Shown: positions 50,689 to 60,943 of the stretch, in pieces
Layout: each line of letters begins with the position of its first letter
Position numbering within the stretch: position 1 is the stretch's first letter
NCBI RefSeq assembly: GCF_000974445.1
Contig: NZ_BBOJ01000029.1
Coordinates: 1 to 64,000 of the forward strand
Direction: 5' to 3'
DNA: 64,000 nt
Origin: Lentzea aerocolonigenes
GTDB taxonomy: Bacteria > Actinomycetota > Actinomycetes > Mycobacteriales > Pseudonocardiaceae
The notes under the pieces: model-generated
Seen by the model: the letters and a program-made list of their open reading frames with translations, nothing else
Database searches by the model: none
Told to the model about the DNA's origin: nothing
Translations under genes and position numbers: made by a program

Positions 50689-51837
50689 ATGAAGGACATC
50701 ACCGCCGGTCCGCTGGACGGCGTGCGGGTGATCGACCTCTCGACCGTGGTGATGGGCCCGTACGCGGCCCAGATCCTCGGAGACCTCGGCGCCGACGTGA
50801 TCAAGATCGAGTCGCCTGTGGACACCGTCCGCAACGGCCGCTACCGCACCACGCCGGGCATGACGCCGCTGAGCCTCAACGTCAACCGGAACAAGCGCAG
50901 CGTCGCTCTCGACCTGAAGGACGAAGACGACCGCGAGAAGGCCCTCAAGCTGATCGACACGGCCGACGTGCTGATCACCAACATGCGTCCGGGCGCGCTG
51001 AGCAGGCTCGGGCTGAACTTCGCCGACGTCGCCGAGCGCAACCCCGGCCTGATCTACGCCCACGCCCAGGGCTTCCGCGGCGACTCCGACCGCGCCGGTG
51101 CCGCCGCCTACGACGAGACCATCCAGGGCGCGTCCGGTCTGGTCGACATCGCCAACCGCGCGCTCGGGCGGCCCGTCTACCTGCCGACGATCATCGGCGA
51201 CAAGGTCTCGTCGCTGACCATCGCCTACAGCGTGCTCGCCGCGCTGGTGCACCGGAACCGCACCGGGCAGGGGCAGCGCGTCGAGATCCCCATGGCCGAC
51301 ACGATGATCGCGTTCAACCTCGTCGAGCACCTCGCGGGTCACGCGTTCGTGCCGGAGGAGGGGCCGACGGGCTTCAACCTGTCGATGGCCAAGGGTCACC
51401 ACGCCGTGCACACCAAGGACGGTCTCGCCTGCGTCGTGCCCTACACCCCGCAGAACTTCCGCGACTTCTTCGCCGCCGCCGGACGTCCCGACCTGGTCGA
51501 GGACCCGCGTGTCGCGGGCGAACGCCTCGATCCCGCCGACACCGACGACCTGATGGGCCTCGTCGACGAGTGCGCCTCCGCGCTGACCGGCGACGACTGG
51601 GCCGAGGTGTGCGCGAAGCACAGCATCCCGTTCGGGCCGGTGCTGGAGCTCGACAGGGCGCACGAGGACGACTACGTCCGCGACGGCCACCTGCTCGACG
51701 TCGTGCAGCACCCCACCGAGGGAGCCGTCCGCTCGATCGGCATCCCCGTCCGGTTCTCCGCCACGCCCGCCACCGTCCGCCGGCTGGCCCCGTTGCCCGG
51801 TCAGGACACCGCTGAAGTGTTGAAGGAGCTGTCATGA
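50689..51837 (+). CDS. CaiB/BaiF-type (class III) CoA transferase
   Basis: The ATG at 50689 follows GAAAGGA; 382 aa. Class-III CoA-transferase features are LDGVRVIDLSTVVMGPYAAQ, LGADVIKIE, NRNKRSVALDL and the catalytic Asp142 in AYDETIQGASG. It transfers CoA between an acyl-CoA and a carboxylic acid, which would activate the pathway substrate. It is the first of five overlapping or closely spaced genes. Confidence 0.92.
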   Translation: MKDITAGPLDGVRVIDLSTVVMGPYAAQILGDLGADVIKIESPVDTVRNGRYRTTPGMTPLSLNVNRNKRSVALDLKDEDDREKALKLIDTADVLITNMRPGALSRLGLNFADVAERNPGLIYAHAQGFRGDSDRAGAAAYDETIQGASGLVDIANRALGRPVYLPTIIGDKVSSLTIAYSVLAALVHRNRTGQGQRVEIPMADTMIAFNLVEHLAGHAFVPEEGPTGFNLSMAKGHHAVHTKDGLACVVPYTPQNFRDFFAAAGRPDLVEDPRVAGERLDPADTDDLMGLVDECASALTGDDWAEVCAKHSIPFGPVLELDRAHEDDYVRDGHLLDVVQHPTEGAVRSIGIPVRFSATPATVRRLAPLPGQDTAEVLKELS

Positions 51838-52577
51838 ACGAGGTTCGCACCGAACGCGTCGGTTCGGCACTGCTGATCACGATCGACCGGCCGGAAGCCC
51901 GCAACGCCGTGAACGCGGCCGTCGCCACCGCGTTGTCCGCCGCGCTGGACGAGCTGGAGACCACGCCGGAACTGCGCGTGGGCGTGCTCACCGGAGCGGG
52001 TGGCAGCTTCAGCGCGGGCATGGACCTCAAGGCCGCGCTGAAGGGCGAGTCGCCGGTCGTCGGTGATCGAGGGCTCGGCGGTCTCACCGAGGCCGAGCTG
52101 ACCAAACCGCTGATCGCCGCGGTCGAGGGGTTCGCGTTGGGCGGCGGGTTCGAGCTGGCGCTGGCCTGTGACCTGATCGTCGCCGCCGAGGACGCGAGGT
52201 TCGGGCTGCCGGAGGTGAAGCGGGGCCTGATCGCCGCCGCCGGGGGAGTGGTCCGCCTGCCACAACGGATTCCGCACCACCTCGCGATGGAGATCCTCCT
52301 GACCGGTGAGCCGGTCGACGGCCGCCGCGCGGGCACGCTCGGCATCGCGAACAGGGTCGTGCCGAACGGCGAGGCCACCGCGATCGCGTTGCAGCTGGCC
52401 GAACAGATCGCCCTCAACGCCCCGCTGGCGCTCGCCGCCGTCAAGGCCGTCGTGCGCTCGGACGACCCGTGGGCCGCGCAACGCAACGAGAGCGCCCGCC
52501 TGATGACCACCGCCGACGTCCGCGAGGGCATGACCGCCTTCGCCGAGCGCCGCGCTCCACAGTGGACGGGGAAGTGA
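51834..52577 (+). CDS. Enoyl-CoA hydratase/isomerase family protein
   Basis: The 247-aa crotonase-fold protein overlaps the CoA transferase gene by 4 bp. It has the oxyanion-hole segments GGSFSAGMDLKA and GFALGGGFELALACDLIVA, and LPEVKRGLIAAAGG at the position of the catalytic Glu. It would hydrate an enoyl-CoA or isomerise a double bond in the pathway. Confidence 0.92.
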   Translation: MNEVRTERVGSALLITIDRPEARNAVNAAVATALSAALDELETTPELRVGVLTGAGGSFSAGMDLKAALKGESPVVGDRGLGGLTEAELTKPLIAAVEGFALGGGFELALACDLIVAAEDARFGLPEVKRGLIAAAGGVVRLPQRIPHHLAMEILLTGEPVDGRRAGTLGIANRVVPNGEATAIALQLAEQIALNAPLALAAVKAVVRSDDPWAAQRNESARLMTTADVREGMTAFAERRAPQWTGK

Positions 52578-52578
52578 C

Positions 52579-53298
52579 GTGCTCGGCATCACACCGCTGA
52601 CCGCGCCCGCGTTTCCCGCGGTGCAGCCCCGGTTCTACGACCGCGAGTACCTGAACATCGTCTACCGGACCGACCCGGAGGCGTTGCGGGCCGTCGTTCC
52701 GGCACCGCTGCGGATCGACGAGCCGCTCGTCCGGTTCGAGGTCATGAAGATGAACGACGTCACCGGCTACGGCCCCTACACCGAGGCGGGCCAGGCGATC
52801 CAGGTCGTCTTCGACGGCGAGCGCGGCGAGTACCTGCACGCGATGTACCTCGACAGCTTCGCCGCCACCGCGTCCGGCCGCGAGGTCAGTGCTTACCCGA
52901 AGGTGATGGGTTCGCCGAGGCTCTACGCCGACAACGGTGCTCTGGTCGGCACTCTCGACTACGGCACGGTGCGGGTGGCCACGGCGACCATGGGCTACAA
53001 GCACTTCGAGCTGGACCGCCGCGAGGCTGAGGCGGAGATCACGGTTCCGACCTTCATGCTGAAGACCATCCCGGACTACGACGGTTCGTTGCGAGTTCAG
53101 GAGCTCGTGCGCACGGAGATCACCGACGTCGTGGTCAAGCAGGCCTACACCGGTCCGGCACGTCTGCAGCTCTTCCAGCACGTCCTCGCGCCGCTCGCCG
53201 ACCTGCCCGTGCTGGAGGTCGTGTCCGCCAGCCACGTCATCACCGACCTGACGCTCGCTCCCGCCAAGCCGGTCCACAACTACTTGGAGGAAGCATGA
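52579..53298 (+). CDS. Acetoacetate decarboxylase family protein
   Basis: The 239-aa protein starts with GTG 1 bp after the previous stop. It shows ADC features: an N-terminal beta region with RFYDREYLNIVYRT, and the Schiff-base Lys108 in SAYPKVMGSPRL, preceded by GREV. Members decarboxylate beta-keto acids or catalyse related aldolase/hydratase reactions through that lysine. In this operon it may act on a beta-keto acid formed after the dehydrogenase. Confidence 0.9.
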   Translation: MLGITPLTAPAFPAVQPRFYDREYLNIVYRTDPEALRAVVPAPLRIDEPLVRFEVMKMNDVTGYGPYTEAGQAIQVVFDGERGEYLHAMYLDSFAATASGREVSAYPKVMGSPRLYADNGALVGTLDYGTVRVATATMGYKHFELDRREAEAEITVPTFMLKTIPDYDGSLRVQELVRTEITDVVVKQAYTGPARLQLFQHVLAPLADLPVLEVVSASHVITDLTLAPAKPVHNYLEEA

Positions 53299-54131
53299 CC
53301 ACCGTCGCAGTCATCGGTGCCGGAGTGATCGGCCTGTCGTGGGCACGCCTGTTCGCGGAGCACGGCCTGACCGTGCGGGTCACCGACCCGCGCCCGGACC
53401 TCGCCGAGGTCGTTCCCGGCGGCGTGATCGTCGCGTCGAGTGTCGCGGAAGCCGTGCGGGACGCGGACTTCGTGCAGGAGAACGGCCCGGAGAACCTGGA
53501 GTTCAAGAAGTCGCTCTTCGCTGAACTGGTGAAGGAAGCACCTCGGCACGCCTTGCTGCTCAGCTCTTCGTCCGCGATCCCGTCCACCGCGTTCACCGAG
53601 GGGATCGACGGGGAGCGAGTCCTGATCGGACACCCGTTCAACCCGCCGCACGTGATCCCGCTGGTCGAGGTCGTGCCGGGACGGCAGACCTCGGAAGAGT
53701 CCGTCGCGAAGGCCGTCGGGTTCTACCGCTCGCTCGGCCGCACCCCGGTGGTGGAACGCAAGGAGATCCCCGGTTTCGTCGGCAATCGCCTGCAGGCAGC
53801 ACTGTCCCGCGAAGCCGCGTACCTCGTCGAACAGGGCGTGGTGACCCCGGAGGACCTCGACGCCGTCGTCACGAACTCGCTCGGCATCCGCTGGGCGACC
53901 GTCGGCCCGTTCCTCGGCGCCCACCTCGGCGGTGGCCCCGGCGGCTACCGGCACCTCGCCGAGCACATCGGCAAGTCCATGCGGGGCTTGGCACTCGGCA
54001 CCCCTTCGCAAGATCCCGAACGGCTGATCAAGGCCGTGGAAGACGCTTACGGCTCCTCCACGTACTCGGCGCTGGCCGAGACGCGCGACCGCAAGCAGCT
54101 CGCCGTTCTGACGGCATTGGAGGAGAACTGA
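53295..54131 (+). CDS. 3-hydroxyacyl-CoA dehydrogenase-family protein (short form)
   Basis: The 278-aa protein overlaps the preceding gene by 4 bp. NAD-binding GAGVIG (residues 8-13), HPFNPPHVIPLVEVVPG and the C-terminal GNRLQAALSREAAYLVEQG are characteristic. Its length is that of stand-alone dehydrogenases such as 3-hydroxybutyryl-CoA or L-carnitine dehydrogenase. It would oxidise a 3-hydroxy intermediate using NAD. Confidence 0.9.
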   Translation: MTTVAVIGAGVIGLSWARLFAEHGLTVRVTDPRPDLAEVVPGGVIVASSVAEAVRDADFVQENGPENLEFKKSLFAELVKEAPRHALLLSSSSAIPSTAFTEGIDGERVLIGHPFNPPHVIPLVEVVPGRQTSEESVAKAVGFYRSLGRTPVVERKEIPGFVGNRLQAALSREAAYLVEQGVVTPEDLDAVVTNSLGIRWATVGPFLGAHLGGGPGGYRHLAEHIGKSMRGLALGTPSQDPERLIKAVEDAYGSSTYSALAETRDRKQLAVLTALEEN

Positions 54132-54133
54132 TC

Positions 54134-55324
54134 ATGCAACGCCTGGAAGACCAGCTCGCCGCGGACTTCTACAACTACGAGGCCCTGCTCAGCGACGAGG
54201 AGCGCAAGATCCTGCTGAGCGCGCGGGAGTTCATGGCCACCGAGATCAAGCCGATGGTCAACGAGTACTGGGCGCGCGGCGAGTTCCCGCACGAGCTGAT
54301 CGGCAAGTTCCGCGGCGCCGGCCTCACCGCGTTGTCGTACGAGGGCTACGGCGAACACCCCGCCGCCGTCAGCAACCTGCTCACCGGCATGCTGGCCATG
54401 GAGCTGACCCGCACGGACGCGTCGATCGCCACGTTCTTCGGCGTCCACAACGGACTCGCGATGTACTCGATCTACGCGGGCGGATCGCAGGAGCAGCGCG
54501 ACCGCTGGCTGCCCGCCATGGCCGCGATGGACAAGATCGGCGCGTTCGCGATGACCGAACCGCTCGGCGGCTCCGACGTGGCGGGCGGCATGCGCACCAC
54601 CGCGAAGCGCGACGGCGACACGTGGATCCTCAACGGTGCCAAGAAGTGGATCGGCAACGCCACGTTCGCCGACCACGTGGTCGTGTGGGCGCGCGACCTC
54701 GACGACAACCACGTGAAGGGTTTCGTCGTCGAGAAGGGCACGCCCGGCTTCGTCGCGGAGAAGATCGAGGGCAAGATCGCGTTCCGGATCGTCGAGAACG
54801 CCGAGATCACCCTGACCGGCGTGCGCGTGCCGGAGGCGAACCGGTTGCAGCGCATCAACTCGTTCCGCGACGTCGCGGAGATCCTGCGCGCCACCCGCGG
54901 CGGCGTCGCCTGGCAGGCGCTCGGCGTCATGATCGGCGCCTACGAGCTCGCCCTCGACTACGCCGGGGAGCGCCGGCAGTTCGGCCGCCCGATCGCCGGG
55001 TTCCAGCTGGTGCAGGACCTGCTGGTGAAGTCGCTCGGCAACATCACCGCCTCCTGGGGCATGCTCGTGCAGCTCGCCCGGCTGCAGGACGCGGGCATCT
55101 TCTCCGACGAGCACTCGTCGCTCGCCAAGGCGTTCGTCACCTCCCGGATGCGCGAGGTCGTCGCGTGGAGCCGGGAGATCTTCGGCGGCAACGGCATCGT
55201 GCTCGGCCACGACGTCGCCCGGTTCTTCGCCGACGCCGAGGCGATCTACTCGTTCGAGGGCACCCGCGAGATGAACACGCTGATCGTGGGCAAGGCGATC
55301 ACGGGGCAGAGCGCCTTCGTGTGA
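54134..55324 (+). CDS. Acyl-CoA dehydrogenase family protein
   Basis: The 396-aa flavoenzyme has FAD-contacting MTEPLGGSDVAGG and KKWIGNATFADH, and a catalytic-type Glu375 in YSFEGTREMN as in glutaryl-CoA dehydrogenase relatives. It probably oxidises an acyl-CoA to the enoyl-CoA used by the hydratase encoded upstream. It is the last gene of the operon, which ends at a palindrome belonging to the next transcript. Confidence 0.92.
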   Translation: MQRLEDQLAADFYNYEALLSDEERKILLSAREFMATEIKPMVNEYWARGEFPHELIGKFRGAGLTALSYEGYGEHPAAVSNLLTGMLAMELTRTDASIATFFGVHNGLAMYSIYAGGSQEQRDRWLPAMAAMDKIGAFAMTEPLGGSDVAGGMRTTAKRDGDTWILNGAKKWIGNATFADHVVVWARDLDDNHVKGFVVEKGTPGFVAEKIEGKIAFRIVENAEITLTGVRVPEANRLQRINSFRDVAEILRATRGGVAWQALGVMIGAYELALDYAGERRQFGRPIAGFQLVQDLLVKSLGNITASWGMLVQLARLQDAGIFSDEHSSLAKAFVTSRMREVVAWSREIFGGNGIVLGHDVARFFADAEAIYSFEGTREMNTLIVGKAITGQSAFV

Positions 55325-55344
55325 GCCGCTGGGAGTGGGGGAGT

Positions 55345-55382
55345 AACCTGTCGAATTGAAGAAATCTTCAATTCGACAGGTT
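55345..55382. promoter_or_regulatory. Perfect 17-bp-arm palindrome, ArsR-type operator
   Basis: Bases 55345-55361 and 55366-55382 are exact reverse complements around AAAT. The centre ATTGAAGAAATCTTCAAT matches the AT-rich 12-2-12 style of ArsR/SmtB operators. It ends 8 bp before the GTG of the small ORF that begins the ArsR-SulP operon, leaving no Shine-Dalgarno. As RNA it could also terminate the acyl-CoA dehydrogenase transcript. Confidence 0.72.
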
Positions 55383-55390
55383 GTGATGTC

Positions 55391-55546
55391 GTGAACGAGT
55401 TCAGGGACAACCTCCTCGCCCGCATCGAGCAGGCGGAGGAGGCCGTGCGCCTGGCGGTCGAACGGCAGGACGCGTACGCCGCCGAGGTGCACGGCGCCGA
55501 CCTCGCCAACCTCAGGCGGCTGGCCGCCGAGCACGGGGTGAAGTGA
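55391..55546 (+). CDS. Small helical protein (51 aa), first gene of the ArsR-SulP operon
   Basis: GTG 55391 opens a 51-codon frame ending one base before the ArsR start. The peptide is strongly helical and charged (RIEQAEEAVRLAVERQ, LRRLAAEHGVK), consistent with a short coiled coil. No family is recognised. Tight packing between the operator and the ArsR gene supports expression. Confidence 0.5.
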   Translation: MNEFRDNLLARIEQAEEAVRLAVERQDAYAAEVHGADLANLRRLAAEHGVK

Positions 55547-55547
55547 C

Positions 55548-55880
55548 GTGCCCGTTCCGCTCTACCAGGCGAAAGCCGAGTTCTTCCGCATGCTCGGGCA
55601 CCCGGTGCGCATCAGGGTCCTGGAGTTGCTCCAGGACGGGCCGAAGGCGGTGCGCGACCTGCTCGCCGAGATCGACGTCGAGGCCTCCAGCCTCTCCGCC
55701 CAGCTCGCGGTGCTGCGCAGGTCAGGGATCGTCACAGCCACGCGTGAGGGGTCGACGGTGGTGTACGCGCTCGCGGGTGGTGACGTCGCCGAACTGCTCG
55801 GAGCCGCCAGACGCATTCTGACCGAGCTGCTGGCCGGGCAGAACGAACTGCTCGCCCAGCTGCTCGAGGAGCCCGCGTGA
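55548..55880 (+). CDS. ArsR-family transcriptional regulator
   Basis: The 110-aa winged-helix protein has GHPVRIRVLELLQDGPKAV, helix-turn-helix ASSLSAQLAVLRRSGIV and wing REGSTVVYAL. It has no Cys, so it is not a classical thiol metal sensor; members linked to SulP genes may sense other ligands. It should repress its own operon through the palindrome upstream. It overlaps the SulP gene by 4 bp. Confidence 0.92.
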   Translation: MPVPLYQAKAEFFRMLGHPVRIRVLELLQDGPKAVRDLLAEIDVEASSLSAQLAVLRRSGIVTATREGSTVVYALAGGDVAELLGAARRILTELLAGQNELLAQLLEEPA

Positions 55881-57472
55881 GCTTCCTGCCGACGACAGAG
55901 GACTGGACCGTCGCACGCCCCAAAGACCTCACCGCCGGGCTCACCGTCGCGGTTGTCGCGTTACCGCTGGCCCTCGGGTTCGGGGTCGCGTCCGGACTGG
56001 GGGCCGCGGCGGGTCTCGCCACCGCGATCGTGGCCGGTGCGCTGGCGGCGGTGTTCGGCGGCTCGAGCCTGCAGGTGTCCGGTCCCACGGGTGCCATGAC
56101 GGTGGTGCTGGTGCCGATCGTGGCTCAGTTCGGGCCGGGTGGTGTGCTCACCGTCGGGCTGATGGCGGGTGTTCTGCTCATCGGGCTGGCGCTGCTGAAA
56201 GCCGGGCGGTACATGAGGTACGTGCCCGCGCCGGTGATCGAGGGGTTCACGATCGGGATCGCCGCGGTGATCGCGTTGCAGCAGGTGCCCGCCGCGCTGG
56301 GCGTGCCCGCACCGGACGGGCACAACGTCGTGGCGAACGCCGTGCGTGCCTTCGGTTCCGGACTCTCCTGGCCCGCCGTCGCGCTGTCGTGCGGGGTGGT
56401 GGTCGTCATGCTCGCCGGTGCGCGGTGGCGGCCCGCGATCCCGTTCTCGCTGCTCGCCGTGGCGGCCGGGACCGTCGTGGCCGAGCTCTGGTCGTTGCCG
56501 GTGGCGAGGATCGGCGCGCTGCCCGCGACCCTGCCGGCTCCCACCTTGTCCTTCGTGGACCTGGATGCGATGGGGACGTTGCTGCCGTCCGCGGTGGCCG
56601 TGGCCGCGTTGGCCGCACTGGAAAGCCTGCTGTCGGCGACGGTCGCGGACGGCATGAGCGTGAACCAGCGGCACGACCCGGACCGCGAGCTGTTCGGCCA
56701 GGGGATCGCGAACGTCATCACGCCGATGTTCGGCGGAGTGCCCGCGACCGCGGCGATCGCGAGGACCGCCGTCAACGTCCGTTCCGGCGCCGGATCGCGC
56801 CTGGCGTCACTCGTGCACGCGGCGACGCTCGCCCTGATCATGCTCCTGGCGGCACCGTTGGTCGGCCGCATTCCGCTGGCGGTGCTGGCCGGCGTGCTGC
56901 TGGCCACGGCGATCCGGATGGTCGAGGTCGGGTCCGTGCGGGTGCTCGTGCGGGCGAACCGCGCCGACGCGCTCGTGCTCGTGCTGACCGCCGCCGCGAC
57001 ACTGGCGCTCGACCTCGTGACCGCGGTGATCGTCGGCCTGGTCGTCGCCGGAGCCCTCGCGCTGCGGGCCGTGGCCAGGTCCGTGCGGATCGACGAGGTG
57101 CCGCTGGAGACCGGCGACCACTCGCTGGAGGAACGCGCGCTGCTCGCCGAGCACATCGTCGCCTACCGGCTCGATGGACCGCTGTTCTTCGCTGCGGCGC
57201 ACCGGTTCCTGCTCGAACTGACCGAGATCGCGGCGGTGTCCGTGGTGATCCTGCGCATGTCCCACGTGACCACGATCGACGGGACCGGCGCGCTCGTGCT
57301 GCGCGACGCCGTCGAGAAGCTGGAGCACCGGGGCGTGACCGTGCTGCTGTCGGGCGTGCGGGACGAACACCGGCGGCAGCTGGAGACCAATGGCGTGCCG
57401 CAGTTCGCCACCACACCCGAGGCCATCGAGCACGCGCGAGGGTTGCTGCGCCGGTCCGGCGTTCTTCCCTAG
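55877..57472 (+). CDS. SulP-family anion permease with STAS domain
   Basis: The 531-aa membrane protein has 10-12 helices; the sulfate-transporter signature region GGSSLQVSGPTGAMTVVLVP and ALESLLSATVADGMS are present. A cytoplasmic STAS domain occupies about residues 430-525 (VVILRMSHVTTIDGTGALVL). SulP proteins carry sulfate, bicarbonate or other anions. Translation begins at GTG in the overlap with the ArsR gene. The end overlaps the converging response-regulator gene by 4 bp. Confidence 0.92.
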   Translation: MSFLPTTEDWTVARPKDLTAGLTVAVVALPLALGFGVASGLGAAAGLATAIVAGALAAVFGGSSLQVSGPTGAMTVVLVPIVAQFGPGGVLTVGLMAGVLLIGLALLKAGRYMRYVPAPVIEGFTIGIAAVIALQQVPAALGVPAPDGHNVVANAVRAFGSGLSWPAVALSCGVVVVMLAGARWRPAIPFSLLAVAAGTVVAELWSLPVARIGALPATLPAPTLSFVDLDAMGTLLPSAVAVAALAALESLLSATVADGMSVNQRHDPDRELFGQGIANVITPMFGGVPATAAIARTAVNVRSGAGSRLASLVHAATLALIMLLAAPLVGRIPLAVLAGVLLATAIRMVEVGSVRVLVRANRADALVLVLTAAATLALDLVTAVIVGLVVAGALALRAVARSVRIDEVPLETGDHSLEERALLAEHIVAYRLDGPLFFAAAHRFLLELTEIAAVSVVILRMSHVTTIDGTGALVLRDAVEKLEHRGVTVLLSGVRDEHRRQLETNGVPQFATTPEAIEHARGLLRRSGVLP

Positions 57473-58110
57473 AGGCCCAGGAAACGCAGCACGGCCAGCA
57501 CCCGGCGGTGGTCGGCGTCGGCCTGGGGCAGGTCGAGCTTGGCGAGGATGTTGTTGATGTGCTTGGCGACCGCGCTCTCGCTGACCACGAGCTGAGCGGC
57601 GATCCCCGCGTTGGAACGGCCCTCCGCCATGAGCGCGAGCACCTCCCGTTCGCGTGCGGTCAGCCGGTCCAGCGGGTCGCTCGGCCGTCGCACCAGCAGC
57701 TGGGCGACGACCTGCGGATCGAGTGCGGTGCCGCCGTTCGCCACCCGCCGCAGCGCCTCGGCGAACTCCTCGACGTCCGCGACCCGCTGCTTGAGCAGGT
57801 AACCGACGCCGCTGGTGTTGGCGGCCAGCAGATCGGCCGCGTAGCGCTCCTCGACGTACTGGGAGAGCAGCAGCAGGGCGGTCGACGGACGGCTGCGGCG
57901 GATCGACAGCGCGGCACGCACCCCCTCGTCGGTGAAGCCGGGCGGCATCCGGACGTCCACCACCGCGAGGTCGGGTTCGTGCTCCTCGACCGCCGCGAGC
58001 AGCCCCTCCGCGTCGCCGACCTCGGCGGCCACCTCGAAGCCCGCCATCTCCACGACCTTGACCAGCCCCACCCGCAGCAGCACGGAGTCCTCGGCGATCA
58101 CGGCACGCAC
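57469..58110 (-). CDS. NarL/LuxR-type response regulator
   Basis: The 213-aa protein joins a receiver domain (phospho-acceptor Asp52 in VVDVRMPP, Lys in YLLKQRV) and a C-terminal LuxR HTH (LTAREREVLALMAEGRSNAG, ESAVAKHINNILAKL). It is paired with the sensor kinase gene upstream, whose end it overlaps by 13 bp. Confidence 0.94.
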   Translation of the reverse strand: MRAVIAEDSVLLRVGLVKVVEMAGFEVAAEVGDAEGLLAAVEEHEPDLAVVDVRMPPGFTDEGVRAALSIRRSRPSTALLLLSQYVEERYAADLLAANTSGVGYLLKQRVADVEEFAEALRRVANGGTALDPQVVAQLLVRRPSDPLDRLTAREREVLALMAEGRSNAGIAAQLVVSESAVAKHINNILAKLDLPQADADHRRVLAVLRFLGL

Positions 58111-59297
58111 GGCAGCTCCACACTCATCGTCGTCGGTCCCCCCACGGGACTGCTCAGCCGCAATGATCCGTCAACCGACCGCACGCGCCGGGTGAGCCCC
58201 CTCAGGCCGCTTCCGCCGGTGGGGTCGGCCCCGCCCAGGCCGTCGTCCTCGACGACCACCCGCAGCATCTCGCCGAGCAGCGCGACCGTGACGTCCGCCC
58301 CGGTCGCTTCCCTCGCGTGCTTGGCGACGTTCGTCAGCGCCTCGGACACCACGAAGTAGGCGACCGCCTCCACGGTCGGCGCGACTCGCTCCGGCAGGTC
58401 CACCCTCAGCCGCACGGGCAGCGGGGCGCGGGCCGCGAGTCCGGACAGGGCCGCGTCCAGCCCGAGCTCGTCCAGGACGGACGGGTGCAGTCCGCGGACG
58501 AGGTCGCTGAGCTCCTCGATCGCCTCCTTCGCCTGCCGGTGCGCGGAGTCGATCACCTCGCGTGCTTCCGGAGGCAGGTCCAGCGTGGCTTTGGCGATCC
58601 CCAGGTTCAGCGCCAGCGACACCAGCCGTTGCTGGGCGCCGTCGTGCAGGTCCCGTTCGATGCGCCGCCGTTCCGCGTCCGCCGCGTCCACCGCGCCCGC
58701 CCGGCTCTCGGTGAGGTCCTCGACCCGTTGCGCGAGGTCGTCCTCCCTGCTGCGGCCGAGCAGGGCGGGCACCACCTGGCTCTCCAGGCGCACGACCGCG
58801 GCGGCCAGGGCCGGGACACCTGTCAGCACGACCAGCCCCGCCACCGAGAGGTACGCCGCCTGCGTGGAGTCGATCCGCCACGGCCGGGGCAGCGCGTAGA
58901 TCCACACCGAGGTCGGTGCCGCGGCCGCTCCGGCCAGGAGCAGCCCGACGACCAGCGCTTCGAGGCCACCGAACAGCACCCCGGCCAGGCAGTGGTACCT
59001 GATCTGGCGCCACGGCCGCCGCCATCCCGGATCCGTGACGGCGATCCCCAGCAGCTGCCGGAAACGCCAGCGCTGGGCCCAGGTCAGCGCCGGCACGCAC
59101 AACGCCGCCAGCGCCACGGCGAACCCCAGGATCACGGGCGCGGTGCTGTCTCCTCCGCCGATGATCTCCCACACCAGACCGAAGACGTTGAACAGCAAGA
59201 ACCCCATGAGGAGGTGCAGGGGCACTCCGAGCGCGAGGAAAGACGTGTCGCGGGTCAGGCGGGTGAGCGTTCGCCGCAGCCGGGGCACGATCTTCAT
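58098..59297 (-). CDS. NarL-type sensor histidine kinase
   Basis: The 399-aa membrane kinase has four to five helices in the first 175 residues with no obvious extracellular sensor, then HisKA_3 with phospho-His218 (ERDLHDGAQQR) and a HATPase (EALTNVAKHA, DDGLGG). The intramembrane layout is typical of kinases that detect membrane stress. It phosphorylates the response regulator encoded next. Confidence 0.93.
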   Translation of the reverse strand: MKIVPRLRRTLTRLTRDTSFLALGVPLHLLMGFLLFNVFGLVWEIIGGGDSTAPVILGFAVALAALCVPALTWAQRWRFRQLLGIAVTDPGWRRPWRQIRYHCLAGVLFGGLEALVVGLLLAGAAAAPTSVWIYALPRPWRIDSTQAAYLSVAGLVVLTGVPALAAAVVRLESQVVPALLGRSREDDLAQRVEDLTESRAGAVDAADAERRRIERDLHDGAQQRLVSLALNLGIAKATLDLPPEAREVIDSAHRQAKEAIEELSDLVRGLHPSVLDELGLDAALSGLAARAPLPVRLRVDLPERVAPTVEAVAYFVVSEALTNVAKHAREATGADVTVALLGEMLRVVVEDDGLGGADPTGGSGLRGLTRRVRSVDGSLRLSSPVGGPTTMSVELPCVP

Positions 59298-59431
59298 GCC
59301 ACGACCGTAGACGGTGTACCTGGTGCCACCCCCAAGACGGACAGCAGTGCTACTGACTCGCGGCCGCCCGGATCGCAGGGTTGATCACGAGCCCGACCGC
59401 CGGGTTCGTGAGAACGGAAGAGACCTCCGTC

Positions 59432-59823
59432 GTGGCCCTCATCTCCTTTGCCACCAACAAGAACACGTCCCGCGCCGGTTGCGTGCTCACCGGTGCGGGT
59501 CTCGTCCTGCTGCCCTGGCTCGGCTACCTCGCCGCGACCCTGCCGCCCGCCAGAGCCGTCGCCTGGGTCACCCTCGACGCTCTGGAAGCGGCCGCGCTCC
59601 TCACCGCCGGGACCCGGCTGCTGCGCGGCGACGCCGATCACCGCGCCCCCGCGGCCGCCGCGGCGGTGCTGCTCGTCACCGACGCCTGCCTCGACCTCGC
59701 CACCGCCGCCACGGGCCAGGAGCTGGCCACGGCCGTCGTCATGGCCGTGGCCGCCGAACTGCCCCTGGCGGTCCTGTGCGCGGTCCTCGCGCGCCGGCAG
59801 GCCGAGTGGTGTGGCATGCGACG

Positions 59824-59827
<4 letters not shown>
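59432..59827 (+). CDS. Small membrane protein, function unknown
   Basis: The frame is open from 59381. The GTG at 59432 is chosen because GGAAGAGA lies 9 bases upstream, but a GTG at 59408 or the TTG at 59381 cannot be excluded. It encodes about 131 aa with four predicted helices (AGCVLTGAGLVLLPWLGYLA, APAAAAAVLLVTDACLDLA, VVMAVAAELPLAVLCAVLA) and a basic end. No family is recognised. It diverges from the sensor kinase gene and may be linked to it. Confidence 0.6.
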
Positions 59828-60789
<962 letters not shown>

Positions 60790-60943
60790 GGTAAGCCCCT
60801 CAGTACAACGATGTTCACGGCCGGGTGACGGTGACGACAACCCGTTCAACATCAACGTAGTCCTGCTCGCCGGATCGTGCCCCTCTTCAACACGACAGTG
60901 GCATCGGCTCCTGTGTGCCTGACCTGCGGTTTAGCGTTCTTCT

